A stretch of DNA of 64,000 nucleotides from Bacteroides luti (GTDB lineage: Bacteria; Bacteroidota; Bacteroidia; Bacteroidales; Bacteroidaceae), in the NCBI RefSeq assembly GCF_900128905.1, contig NZ_FQTV01000005.1, positions 186,001 through 250,000 of the forward strand, in the 5' to 3' direction. Below, piece after piece: positions 19,622 to 27,769 of this stretch. The position numbers and the translations under genes were made by a program. Position 1 is the first letter of the stretch; every line of letters begins with the position of its first letter. Under the pieces are notes generated by a model. It had not been told where the DNA came from, ran no database searches, and saw only the letters and a program-made list of their open reading frames with translations.

Positions 19622-19668
19622 TCTTTATATCGTTAATTTGTTTTCTTATTCAAACTTTTTTCAGCTTG

Positions 19669-19676
19669 CAAAAGTA
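19669..19676 (-). promoter_or_regulatory. -7 box for ychF
   Basis: CAAAAGTA on the plus strand reads TACTTTTG on the minus strand, 48 bases upstream of the ychF ATG. Confidence 0.6.
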
Positions 19677-19774
19677 CAAATTATTCGGTGGAATACAAAG
19701 GATTAGTCACTTACCTTGAATATTAATAATATATATAAAGAAAGATTTACCATTTTCCGGTTATATCTTTTTTG

Positions 19775-19866
19775 TTTGATGTACATCAAACGTATACTTA
19801 GATATACATCAAAAGGGTGCTTTGATGTACATCATAATTATTGTTTGATATAGGTCAAAGAAAAAA
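19775..19866. repeat. Four-unit 23-bp tandem array of TTTGATGTACATCAAA palindromes
   Basis: Units start at 19775, 19798, 19821 and 19844, exactly 23 bases apart. Unit 1 begins with the perfect 16-bp palindrome TTTGATGTACATCAAA; unit 2 is TTAGATATACATCAAA, unit 3 TTTGATGTACATCATA, unit 4 TTTGATATAGGTCAAA. The array ends 9 bases before the -7 box of the sigma-factor operon, so unit 4 covers the -33 region. This is the arrangement expected of an operator array. Confidence 0.9.
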
Positions 19867-19875
19867 TATTCTTAA

Positions 19876-19883
19876 TAACTTTG
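19876..19883 (+). promoter_or_regulatory. -7 box for the sigma-factor operon
   Basis: TAACTTTG fits TAnnTTTG, immediately downstream of the 23-bp palindrome array. There is no TTTG at the usual -33 spacing apart from the array itself. Confidence 0.6.
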
Positions 19884-19901
19884 AACGTTTTCCCGGCATG
19901 C

Positions 19902-19943
19902 GTGTATACTATTCCGGAACCGTTCCTAATGATTAGTATACAC
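19902..19943 (+). promoter_or_regulatory. Stem-loop in the 5' leader of the sigma-factor operon
   Basis: GTGTATACT (19902-19910) pairs with AGTATACAC (19935-19943); inside the 24-base loop GGAAC and GTTCC form a smaller hairpin. The structure ends 18 bases before the start codon of the first gene, so it could affect translation. Confidence 0.5.
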
Positions 19944-19961
19944 TTAAAATGAAATGAAAAA

Positions 19962-21152
19962 ATGAATATTAGAAAATTGAAATATATTTCTGTGATTGTT
20001 GCCTGTATGGCATTCCAATCTTCCTTTGCTCAAACACCTCAGAAAGTAGTTTCTTTTGTCAAGGAATCGCATGATGTAGAGTGGTATAAGCAGCAGGTAG
20101 AAGCGTGGAAGAAGGTTCTTGATAAAGACAAACATAATGAAGTTGCCTGGGAAAACTATTATCGGGCCACGCGGTATGAAGTATTTAACGATACCAATAT
20201 GAAAGATTATAATTCAGCCAATGCTCGTCTGGAAAAGATAATGCAGGATATGAAAAAAGCAATACCAAATTCATATACCTATAACGTGCTGATGTATTAT
20301 CATAACGGGAACGATTTGAGGAAAAGTGCTTACATAACTAAAGCTATTGCAATGCGTCCTGACGAAGTGGGCTTTTTCCCTGACTATGTATCCTTTGCAA
20401 TATTGTCCAGGAACGATACACTTCTTACAAGCACCTGCAAGAAATGGTACGAAAGCGGGGAATATTCAGCAGGATTGTTGAATTATGATTATAACGAGAT
20501 GGCTGGAATGGAGAAAGATGGCATTATATTTGCTTATGGAGATAATTCAATCTATCCTAAATTGCTGCTTCAATGTGGCAAGAATCTGTTTAAGGATAAA
20601 AAGTTAATCTGTCTCCCTTTTTTGTATGAGCAGAATTATCGGGAGCGTGTTCTCGAAGAATTGGGAGTTCCTCCTTTTCCAGGAACAGATAAAGAACTGA
20701 ACGCAAAGTATCCGGCTAATAATCAATTGTCATTAGAGATTGCAAAACATATAATTAAATACACGCATCGCCCGGTTTATTTCTCAGCTATGGGACGGGG
20801 GGAGCTTGATTCATTCAAAGACAGCCTTTATTCTGAAGGATTACTGATGAGATATTCTGCTAAACCATACGATAATCTGGCTGTAACTAAACGTAATTAT
20901 GAACAAGTGTTCTTGCTGGATTACCTGAAAGAAGGTTTTACTCCCGACAGTTACAAAGACATGGTGGGGCATATTAACCTGAATTATGTAACAGGATTCC
21001 GTTCACTACTGGAATTTTATCGTGTGACAGGAGATTTAAACAACTATACTAAACTAAAAACTCAGCTTCATGCCATTATTGATAATTATTCTTTTGATAA
21101 TAGCGATAGTAAAAATGAGTACCTGAAATGCCTTGAACCAACTGAAAAATGA
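19962..21152 (+). CDS. Exported protein of unknown function, first gene of a sigma-factor operon
   Basis: I do not recognise the family. The 396-residue protein has a signal peptide of about 23 residues ending SSFA-Q and no lipobox. The mature part is charged and helix-rich: EWYKQQVEAWKKVLDKD near residue 40, then NYYRATRYEVF, with spacing loosely suggesting TPR-like helical pairs. It contains no obvious membrane segment. Its stop overlaps the sigma-factor start by 4 bases (ATGA), so the two are translationally coupled; this arrangement suggests the exported protein is part of, or a target of, the sigma-factor circuit. It is preceded by the 23-bp palindrome array and a leader hairpin. Confidence 0.8.
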   Translation: MNIRKLKYISVIVACMAFQSSFAQTPQKVVSFVKESHDVEWYKQQVEAWKKVLDKDKHNEVAWENYYRATRYEVFNDTNMKDYNSANARLEKIMQDMKKAIPNSYTYNVLMYYHNGNDLRKSAYITKAIAMRPDEVGFFPDYVSFAILSRNDTLLTSTCKKWYESGEYSAGLLNYDYNEMAGMEKDGIIFAYGDNSIYPKLLLQCGKNLFKDKKLICLPFLYEQNYRERVLEELGVPPFPGTDKELNAKYPANNQLSLEIAKHIIKYTHRPVYFSAMGRGELDSFKDSLYSEGLLMRYSAKPYDNLAVTKRNYEQVFLLDYLKEGFTPDSYKDMVGHINLNYVTGFRSLLEFYRVTGDLNNYTKLKTQLHAIIDNYSFDNSDSKNEYLKCLEPTEK

Positions 21153-21730
21153 GGATATTTCGCTCATACAGACAAGATACGGACGAAGAATTGATGCGGA
21201 GGGTTTCCCGAAACGATACCACTGCTTTCGAGGAAATCTACACTCGATACGCTAAACGTATGCAAGGATTCTTTATCCGTATGCTTGGATATGATATTGC
21301 TAAAGCAGAGGACTTTACACAGGAATTGTTTCTTAAAGTTTACGAAAGCAGAAGCGCCTACGAAGAAGGAAGAACTTTCTCTTCGTGGGCTTTCTCAATG
21401 GCATATAATCTGTGTAAGAATGAATACAGACACCGGGAGGTAGTTGAAACCCATGAGTTGGAATTGAATTATGATTCGGATTCTACAGAGGAACCTGCTT
21501 TTGAAAAAATGTACGATCGGGCTGTTTTCGAAAACCAGCTGAGTATTTCTCTCACAAAATTGCCTGCCGATCAGTTGGCTGCCTTTACTCTTCGGTATAA
21601 TGAAGAGCTGTCGGTTTCCGAGATTGCGCGGATACTCGATTGTCCGGAGGGAACGGTTAAGTCGAGATTGCACTATGCATTGCGTAGTCTTTCTCAATCT
21701 CTATCAATGTATAATCCAATAAAACCATAA
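21149..21730 (+). CDS. RNA polymerase sigma-70 family factor, ECF-type
   Basis: A 193-residue two-domain sigma factor. Region 2 runs from about residue 20 to 90: AFEEIYTRYAKRMQGFFIRML, then AEDFTQELFLKVYESRSAYEEG and FSSWAFSMAYNLCKNEYRH. Region 4 lies near 128-185: LPADQLAAFTLRYNEELSVSEIARIL, then CPEGTVKSRLHYALRSL. That is the ECF layout with no regions 1 or 3. ECF factors respond to envelope signals and are held by a membrane anti-sigma; the next gene, 3 bases downstream, encodes a single-TM protein that could be that regulator. Translationally coupled to the exported protein upstream. Confidence 0.93.
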   Translation: MRIFRSYRQDTDEELMRRVSRNDTTAFEEIYTRYAKRMQGFFIRMLGYDIAKAEDFTQELFLKVYESRSAYEEGRTFSSWAFSMAYNLCKNEYRHREVVETHELELNYDSDSTEEPAFEKMYDRAVFENQLSISLTKLPADQLAAFTLRYNEELSVSEIARILDCPEGTVKSRLHYALRSLSQSLSMYNPIKP

Positions 21731-21733
21731 AAT

Positions 21734-22252
21734 ATGAAAGAAGATGATTTGAACAGACTGGAACATTCCGACGAGGTAAAGCGGATTGTTGATACATCTA
21801 AAGTGCTCTATGACAAAGATAAATCGGCAAATACTCCACGCTCATTCGATTCTTTGATGAAAGAAATAAACCGTCGTGAAGGCACTCCGCGAAAGGTTGC
21901 TATTTCTCCCTGGTGGCTTGTTGCTGCTTGTCTTATTGGAGTATTGATTGGTTGGAATTTTCCTTTTGAAGATGCTCCGAAGAATGAAAAACTGGCACTT
22001 AATGATACGGTGTATATAACCGAAAAGCATACGGACACTATCTATCAGCAAGTGCAGGTTGAGCGGAAAGCCTTTCAGCGAAAGGAGAGGAGGGAGGCGG
22101 TAAGTGCCCGTCAGATGGAGGCACAAACTATAACTCCTCCGATTGTGCGCAATGAAATGTCATTGCCCGACTTGAAGAGTATTCGTCCGGCCACTTCGGG
22201 AAGAAGTCTGGCTCAGGAGAACTTTCCTATCCATCTGCTGGTTTCTTTGTAA
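21734..22252 (+). CDS. Single-pass membrane protein, candidate anti-sigma factor
   Basis: A 172-residue protein with an N-terminal cytoplasmic part of about 58 residues, one hydrophobic segment WWLVAACLIGVLIGW near 60-75 and a periplasmic tail of about 95 residues. The layout (short cytoplasmic domain, one TM, periplasmic domain, 3 bases after an ECF sigma gene) is that of an anti-sigma factor, but the zinc-binding HxxxCxxC motif of ZAS anti-sigmas is absent and I see no similarity to FecR. The assignment therefore rests on context only. Last gene of the operon. Confidence 0.7.
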   Translation: MKEDDLNRLEHSDEVKRIVDTSKVLYDKDKSANTPRSFDSLMKEINRREGTPRKVAISPWWLVAACLIGVLIGWNFPFEDAPKNEKLALNDTVYITEKHTDTIYQQVQVERKAFQRKERREAVSARQMEAQTITPPIVRNEMSLPDLKSIRPATSGRSLAQENFPIHLLVSL

Positions 22253-22753
22253 AGAAGGTGTTAGTGTGCTCTTTTCTCTACTCTTATTTTAAAGGTCTGG
22301 AAAGTTCTTTTTCGAGATGTGCGTTATAAATAATAGCTCTTACCTTTGAAACTGTATCTTTTTTAAGGTAGTTCTTTTAGATAAATTGCTTTTATTATCA
22401 GTAAGCTGGATGAGTATATGTGAAAGTAATAAATTAGTATACAGTTGATTGTATGTAAAATGGAATAATGTATCGGGCTATTTTCTATATTTTGAGATTT
22501 AATTTCCACTAAAAGTTATTACATAACTAGATAAACACGGATGAATGATTTATTCAATGAATAAAGAATCATTCATCCGTGTTTATCTTTCAGATAGTAA
22601 TTCTGTATTATATCCGTTTTGACTTAAGTAGATTGCGTTTTTCTTCTATAATCTTTAGGTTAGTAATACTGAATTTTACCGGTTTATGCACCTGAAGTTT
22701 TTTAATTTAATTAGTTTTCTTTGAAAGCTTTATCTATAAATATTTTTAAATTT
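22253..22753. other. Non-coding region between convergent genes, with orphan promoter-like box and terminator
   Basis: No open frame I would support. It contains a plus-strand TACCTTTG at 22341-22348 (TAnnTTTG) and a very strong hairpin at 22529-22588, giving a candidate transcript of roughly 230 bases. The right half is AT-rich with no further structure seen. Confidence 0.45.
22529..22588. terminator. Long perfect hairpin terminator
   Basis: Perfect 22-bp inverted repeat (22529-22550 with 22567-22588, core ACACGGATGAATGATT) with a 16-base loop that itself contains TATTC/GAATA. Lies between the sigma operon (plus) and the hydrolase operon (minus), so it can stop transcription from both sides. 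Confidence 0.8.
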
Positions 22754-23923
22754 CTATTTTTTCAGAAATTTATCGAAGAAGTCCAGCGTTTCTTTTTGCA
22801 TATCTTTGCTAAAGAAGTGAGGACCATCCCATAATTTAGTTACAAGTTTATTATCTGCCTTCTGGCTGTTCCACGTGGAATGCAGGCTTTTATAAGCATC
22901 TTTTACACCATTTACAGGAAATAACTTGTCGCGGAGCCCATTAAAGAAGAGCATAGGCTTAGGACAAGCCAGAGCTGCTACATCGGGGTAGTCCATATAG
23001 TTTCGAATTCCCGGCACAAGCATCGACCAGGCACTTCCGCCTTTATTCTGGTTATTAGTTAATGACATCAAGGAATCGGTGGTGTTCATCCAGCAAATGG
23101 CGGCTCCTGCTTTCACTTTATCTGTTGCCGCGGAAAGCATCCAGGCACGGTGAGCGCCCATTGAGAAACCAAGTGTGCCAATTCTATTGGCATCTACCTC
23201 GGGCAATGAGGCAAGAAAATCAACGCTTCTGATATCGTCGAACGTAATAACGCCACACCAGTTATATCCCATCTGCATCAAGTTGCAGGCAAGTGCTTGT
23301 TGGGTTTCATAATTCACACCTTCTTTTCGTCCTCTTTCGCCCCAAAACAGTGCATCAATGGATAGAACTACGTAGCCATGAGCCGCAAAATAGTCGCCTA
23401 CATAGACACTATCGTAACATTGAACCGCCCATTTATCAGCATCGGCCAGAACTTCGGGCGAAACGCCGAATGGTCTTACCATCTTTTCCTTACCAATGGA
23501 GAATTTCGCACCGTGATCGTGCAACATCACAACGGCAGGGAAGGGACCTTTTCCTTTATTGGGAACCAGTAAATAGGCAGGAATGCGGTCGAACTTCGAT
23601 ATATTCAGTACAATCTTTCGTGCTTCGTATCCATTTCTTTGCTCTTTCTCAAGCACTTTCATATCGAAAGGCGCAGTTGGAGGGGCAGGATTCAAGCAAG
23701 AAAAAAGTACATTACGGGCAGCCTTTTTCCACTTATTAAAATCTTTTATAGGAGAGTTTCCCCAAGCCATAGGGTAGGTTAGTGTCTCTTTCATCTTTTG
23801 ATAAGAAACAGGCATATTCTTTTCTACTCCATAAGGCAGATACTCTTGTGATTGAGCCTGTTGTGCTGATATCGGCAAACTGAAAAGCGAGAATAAGCAA
23901 AGTGTAATAAGTAAATTTTTCAT
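22754..23923 (-). CDS. Exported alpha/beta hydrolase, acetyl-esterase or dienelactone-hydrolase type
   Basis: A 389-residue protein with a signal peptide ending PISAQ. The alpha/beta-hydrolase core is visible: strand-turn FPAVVMLHDHGAKFS near residue 128, the nucleophile elbow GFSMGAHRAW near 244, and a late catalytic His in WDGPHFFSK close to the C terminus. The Asp or Glu of the triad is probably within PMLFFNGLRDKLFP. Large-lid members of this group deacetylate plant or host polysaccharides or act on peptides and lactones; the substrate cannot be told here. It follows a small flavin-binding gene by 18 bases in the same direction. Confidence 0.8.
   Translation of the reverse strand: MKNLLITLCLFSLFSLPISAQQAQSQEYLPYGVEKNMPVSYQKMKETLTYPMAWGNSPIKDFNKWKKAARNVLFSCLNPAPPTAPFDMKVLEKEQRNGYEARKIVLNISKFDRIPAYLLVPNKGKGPFPAVVMLHDHGAKFSIGKEKMVRPFGVSPEVLADADKWAVQCYDSVYVGDYFAAHGYVVLSIDALFWGERGRKEGVNYETQQALACNLMQMGYNWCGVITFDDIRSVDFLASLPEVDANRIGTLGFSMGAHRAWMLSAATDKVKAGAAICWMNTTDSLMSLTNNQNKGGSAWSMLVPGIRNYMDYPDVAALACPKPMLFFNGLRDKLFPVNGVKDAYKSLHSTWNSQKADNKLVTKLWDGPHFFSKDMQKETLDFFDKFLKK
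22868..22881. other. CACGTG-centred near-palindrome inside a gene (weak parS-like site)
   Basis: GTTCCACGTGGAAT, a 13/14 palindrome on the CACGTG core of ParB sites. It lies inside the hydrolase reading frame, where such a match can occur by chance. Compared with the site at 33132-33147 it is the weaker candidate. Confidence 0.25.
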
Positions 23924-23941
23924 ATTAAATTTAGTACTATT

Positions 23942-24406
23942 TTAGTCTATCTTTTCAGTCTGAACCTGAAAGTCTGAATAAGTTTTAAAGTTGAAAGGTA
24001 CAAACCTGAGCATGGCAAAATCTTCTGATTCGACACCTCCGGGATAATAGAGTTCCCATCCCTTCATCCATGCATTATGCTTGAAATCCTTGCTTGTAAC
24101 AACCTGAATATTTCCTTGAAACATGATTCCTGTAAAGGACTCCGGTTTACAGAAGTAAAGGGCAGCCTTGCTGTTATTCTCAATCTCCTTAATCTTTGCT
24201 GAAGAAGTATTGGTGGTGAGATAGATAGTAAATTCATTTGATTCTTTTGCATACATCGGAACAAGGTGAGGGTACTGCTTTTTGTTCCTCAAATTCAGCA
24301 TGGCGCGAGTCGATGGATATCCATTCTGATCAATTGTAGACAGGTAAACAGTCTCTAAAGATTCTATAATTCCAAGTACTTCTTTCAGTTTTTCTGCTAG
24401 TTCCAT
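23942..24406 (-). CDS. Pyridoxamine 5'-phosphate oxidase-family (general-stress-26-like) flavin-binding protein
   Basis: A 154-residue protein of the split-barrel flavin-binding superfamily. Strands with TVYLSTIDQNGYPSTRAMLN near residue 18-37 and FTIYLTTNTSSAKIKEIENN near 68-87 are the family's typical N-terminal elements, followed by ALYFCKPESFTGIMFQGNIQV. Members bind FMN, FAD, F420 or haem; general-stress-26 proteins are FMN/FAD-binding proteins of unclear substrate. It lacks the full PdxH C-terminus, so PNP oxidase activity is unlikely. Probably first gene of a two-gene operon with the hydrolase (18-base gap). Confidence 0.8.
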   Translation of the reverse strand: MELAEKLKEVLGIIESLETVYLSTIDQNGYPSTRAMLNLRNKKQYPHLVPMYAKESNEFTIYLTTNTSSAKIKEIENNSKAALYFCKPESFTGIMFQGNIQVVTSKDFKHNAWMKGWELYYPGGVESEDFAMLRFVPFNFKTYSDFQVQTEKID

Positions 24407-24902
24407 AATTTAATAGGTTTTAAGGTGAAACAAACTATCTTATCGTTCTGAATTTTAAAATAGATCAGTAATCCAACAGTCTTGTTTAATCTATTAAAGT
24501 CTCTACTTATACATAGAAAAGAGATCAATAAATTAAACATGATTATTATGAAAAAAGATATTTATTTTAAAAAAATAATATTCTAAATTAAAGATAACTA
24601 GCTATTTAACCATTAGTAAATTACTTTTTCTCTATCTTTTTTGTTGTTTTTATTTTTATTAATTACTGAACTTAGTTCATTAATTATTATTCCATCCTTT
24701 TGTTTTAAGACAATGTTCTTTTACCAGATGAAAACTGTTAAGCTTTTAAAAGCCATTATATCTTTGCTTTTAAAACAATCTTCTTTTAGCAGTTTATATG
24801 TTATTCCCAATTTGCTTTGCAGCATTTGGGAATAACAAAACTATAGACCTTTTATATCAGATTTTTATGTTTTAACTTTTATCTGAATTTATAACAGATT
24901 TA
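24407..24902. other. AT-rich non-coding region between polA stop and the flavoprotein start
   Basis: No gene supported; a 64-codon frame here is low-complexity and lacks a credible start context. It contains a TATCTTTG on the plus strand at 24759-24766, two GCTTTTAAAA repeats 24 bases apart (24742 and 24766) and a hairpin at 24800-24836. Confidence 0.45.
24800..24836. terminator. Hairpin downstream of polA
   Basis: An 11-bp perfect stem GTTATTCCCAA / TTGGGAATAAC with a 15-base loop. Located 66 bases after the polA stop on its transcript. There is no T-tract on either side, so it may be a processing or factor-dependent site instead. Confidence 0.45.
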
Positions 24903-27680
24903 TCAGTGCGCTTCGAGCCAGTTATTGCCCCAACCGCAGTCGGCTTTCAAAGGAACGTGCATCTTGTAGGCTCTTTCCATCTCTTCAATAACGATTTGTT
25001 CCACAAGTTCTTTCTCGTTTGCAGGAACACTGAAGTTCAATTCATCATGTACCTGAAGAATCATCTTGGCCTGTACATTTTCTTTCTTGAAACGGTTATA
25101 AATATTGATCATTGCAACCTTGATTATATCTGCAGCACTTCCCTGAATTGGAGCATTGATTGCATTTCTTTCGGCATATCCACGAACAACTGCATTGTGT
25201 GAATTTATGTCCGGAAGGTATCGCTTGCGATTGAATATAGTTTCAACATAACCGTTCTTCTTTGCAACCTTAATACTCTTATCCATATATTCCTTCACGC
25301 TTGGATAAGTCTCGAAATATCCATCGATAAGTTCTTTGGCTTCCTTTCTGTCAACCCCCATTCTTTCTGCTAATCCGAAGACTGAGATTCCGTAAATAAT
25401 ACCGAAGTTTGCTGTTTTTGCCTTACGGCGCATATCCTTTGAAACCTCAGAAATGTCTATTTTATAGATCTTTGCAGCTGTTGCAGCATGAATATCATAA
25501 CCGGAAAGGAAAGCATCTATCATGTTTTTGTCCTCACTGAGATGTGCCATAATTCTCAATTCAATCTGAGAATAGTCGGCAGAAAAGAAGAGGCAATTAT
25601 CATCCGGAATAAATGCTCTTCGAATCTCTTTACCATCTTCATCACGAACCGGGATGTTTTGAAGGTTTGGGTTACTGGAACTTAATCGGCCTGTTGCAGT
25701 TACAGTCTGGTTGAAAGATGTATGTATTTTTCCTGTTGTAGGATCAATCAACTGAGGAAGCGAATCAACATAGGTACTTAATAGTTTTTTTAATCCGCGA
25801 TAGTCTAGAATTTTTTCAACAACCGGGTGTTTGCTTCGTAGGCTTTCAAGTACATCTTCCGAGGTAGAATATTGTCCCGTTTTAGTTTTCTTAGCTTTTT
25901 CTACAACTTTCAGTTTTTCGAAAAGTACTTCTCCAACTTGTTTGGGCGAACTAATATTAAACTCCATGCCGGCTAATGAGTATATTTCATTTTCTATATT
26001 GCCCATCCTGGTAGTAAAATCTTCGGATGTTTGCTTGAGAGCATCCAAATCTAACTTCATTCCATTTCTTTCAATGTATGCCAAAACCGGAACGAGCGGC
26101 ATTTCGATATTATAGAACAAATCTTCAATGTCGTTTTCCTTTAATTCTTTCTCAAGTTTATTTTTTAATTTCAAAGTCACATCTGCATCTTCGCAAGCAT
26201 ACTTGTAAACTTGTTCGGGAGGGAGGTCTCTCATGTTTTTTTGATTTTTCCCTTTTGGTCCGATTAGCTCATCAATGTGAATTGTTTTGTAATTGAGATA
26301 AATTTCGGCAAGGTAATCCATTCCATGTCTAAGTTCTGGTTGAAGAACGTAATGTGCTACCATTGTATCGAAAAGTTTCCCTTTTACTTCAACTCCATAA
26401 TTTTGGAGAACAAGCATATCGTACTTCATGTTCTGACCAACTTTGACAGAATTTTCATTTTCGAAGACCGGGCGAAGCTCATTAACAATTTTTTGCGCTT
26501 CTTCTCTTTTTGGAGGCACTGGTATATAGTAAGCCTGATTTTCGGCAACGCTAAAGCTCATTCCCACCAATTCTGCCGAGATTGGATCGGTTCCGGTTGT
26601 TTCTGTATCTAGACTAACGATATCAAATGTAAGTATGTTTTGTATAAAATTAGCTCTTTTCTCTTCATTATCAATAAGTTGATAGTCGTAATTCAACTCT
26701 TCTAAGCTCGTGAGATTTGAATATTTTTCTTCAACTTGCCCAACGGGCGTGAAAAATCCAAAGAGATCGCCTTGCTGAGGAGCCTCATTTACTTGTTTTT
26801 TCTCTTTTTTGAAAATTCTGTCAATCAGTGTTCGGAATTCCAGTTCCTCGAAAATTTTTCTCAGTTCATCTTCGTTTGGTTCTTCACGAACAAGTTCGTC
26901 CATTTTCAATTCAATAGGAACATCGATTTTGATAGTTGCCAAAAATTTAGAGAAGGTGATCATCTCTTTGTTGGTCTCAACTTTTGTTTTCAATGCGCCT
27001 TTTAACTGATCAGTATTTTCAAGCATATTTTCGATGCTCCCAAATTGGGCGATTAACTTTTGAGCAGTTTTTTCTCCAACTCCCGGACATCCCGGAATGT
27101 TGTCCGAAGAGTCACCCATCAAACCAAGTAAGTCTATGACTTGAGTAGGAGAGGAGATTTCATATTTTGATTTTACCTCTTCCACTCCAAGAACTTCAAA
27201 TTCTTTATCTCCATATTTGGGGCGATACATAAAAACATTCTCACTTACCAACTGACCATAATCTTTGTCGGGAGTCATCATGTAAGTTGTGATTCCTTTT
27301 TTCCCGGCTTCGGTAGCAAGAGTCCCGATTACATCGTCGGCTTCAAAACCTGAAACTTCAAGAATTGGAATTCTATATGCTCTTATAATGTCTTTGATTA
27401 TTGGAACTGCCAAACGGATAGCCTCGGGTGTTTCTTCACGATGAGCTTTATATTGTTCAAAAGCTTCATGTCTGAAAGTTGGTCCGGAAGGGTCGAATGC
27501 AACCCCAATATGTGTAGGATTTTCTTTATTTATAAGTTCCTGTAGTGTATTTACAAAACCTAGAATTGCTGATGTGTTAAATCCTTTTGAGTTAATTCTT
27601 GGGCTCTTAATAAATGCATAGTATGCTCTGTAAATGAGTGCATAAGCATCTAAAAGGAACAATTTATCTGTTTGATTCAT
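24903..27680 (-). CDS. polA: DNA polymerase I
   Basis: Family A polymerase for Okazaki-fragment maturation and repair. The start is taken at Met 27680 (MNQTDKLFLLDAYALIYRAYYAF), because the in-frame upstream ATG at 27725 adds 15 residues of a kind not seen before the 5'-nuclease domain. The 925-residue protein contains the 5'-3' nuclease domain (DAYALIYRAYYAF; FEADDVIGTLA near 124; GDSSDNIPGCPGVGEKTA near 193), an intact 3'-5' exonuclease signature DTETTG near 360, and the polymerase motifs A DYSQIELRIMAHLS, B RRKAKTANFGIIYGIS and C QVHDEL. The proofreading Asp and Glu of DTE are present. Divergent from the polyprenyl synthase gene. Confidence 0.97.
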   Translation of the reverse strand: MNQTDKLFLLDAYALIYRAYYAFIKSPRINSKGFNTSAILGFVNTLQELINKENPTHIGVAFDPSGPTFRHEAFEQYKAHREETPEAIRLAVPIIKDIIRAYRIPILEVSGFEADDVIGTLATEAGKKGITTYMMTPDKDYGQLVSENVFMYRPKYGDKEFEVLGVEEVKSKYEISSPTQVIDLLGLMGDSSDNIPGCPGVGEKTAQKLIAQFGSIENMLENTDQLKGALKTKVETNKEMITFSKFLATIKIDVPIELKMDELVREEPNEDELRKIFEELEFRTLIDRIFKKEKKQVNEAPQQGDLFGFFTPVGQVEEKYSNLTSLEELNYDYQLIDNEEKRANFIQNILTFDIVSLDTETTGTDPISAELVGMSFSVAENQAYYIPVPPKREEAQKIVNELRPVFENENSVKVGQNMKYDMLVLQNYGVEVKGKLFDTMVAHYVLQPELRHGMDYLAEIYLNYKTIHIDELIGPKGKNQKNMRDLPPEQVYKYACEDADVTLKLKNKLEKELKENDIEDLFYNIEMPLVPVLAYIERNGMKLDLDALKQTSEDFTTRMGNIENEIYSLAGMEFNISSPKQVGEVLFEKLKVVEKAKKTKTGQYSTSEDVLESLRSKHPVVEKILDYRGLKKLLSTYVDSLPQLIDPTTGKIHTSFNQTVTATGRLSSSNPNLQNIPVRDEDGKEIRRAFIPDDNCLFFSADYSQIELRIMAHLSEDKNMIDAFLSGYDIHAATAAKIYKIDISEVSKDMRRKAKTANFGIIYGISVFGLAERMGVDRKEAKELIDGYFETYPSVKEYMDKSIKVAKKNGYVETIFNRKRYLPDINSHNAVVRGYAERNAINAPIQGSAADIIKVAMINIYNRFKKENVQAKMILQVHDELNFSVPANEKELVEQIVIEEMERAYKMHVPLKADCGWGNNWLEAH

Positions 27681-27743
27681 AATCTTTTCGAATTTTTCTT
27701 TGGTAAAAGTACTAAAAAATACCATATTAATTGTTTTATTATT

Positions 27744-27751
27744 ACTTTTGT
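27744..27751 (+). promoter_or_regulatory. -7 box for the polyprenyl synthase gene
   Basis: TACTTTTG, 19 bases upstream of the ATG at 27770, which would give a very short leader. No clear -33 TTTG. Confidence 0.5.
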
Positions 27752-27769
27752 AGCTAAATCGTATGTTTT

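Noticed and set aside
24641..24835. 64-codon hydrophobic frame downstream of polA
   Set aside because: AT-driven Leu/Phe/Ser composition, no conserved features, crosses the hairpin at 24800-24836. Not supported as a gene.
24903..27725. polA start at 27725
   Set aside because: It adds 15 residues (MVFFSTFTKEKFEKI) before the conserved N-terminus; the Met at 27680 matches the family start better.
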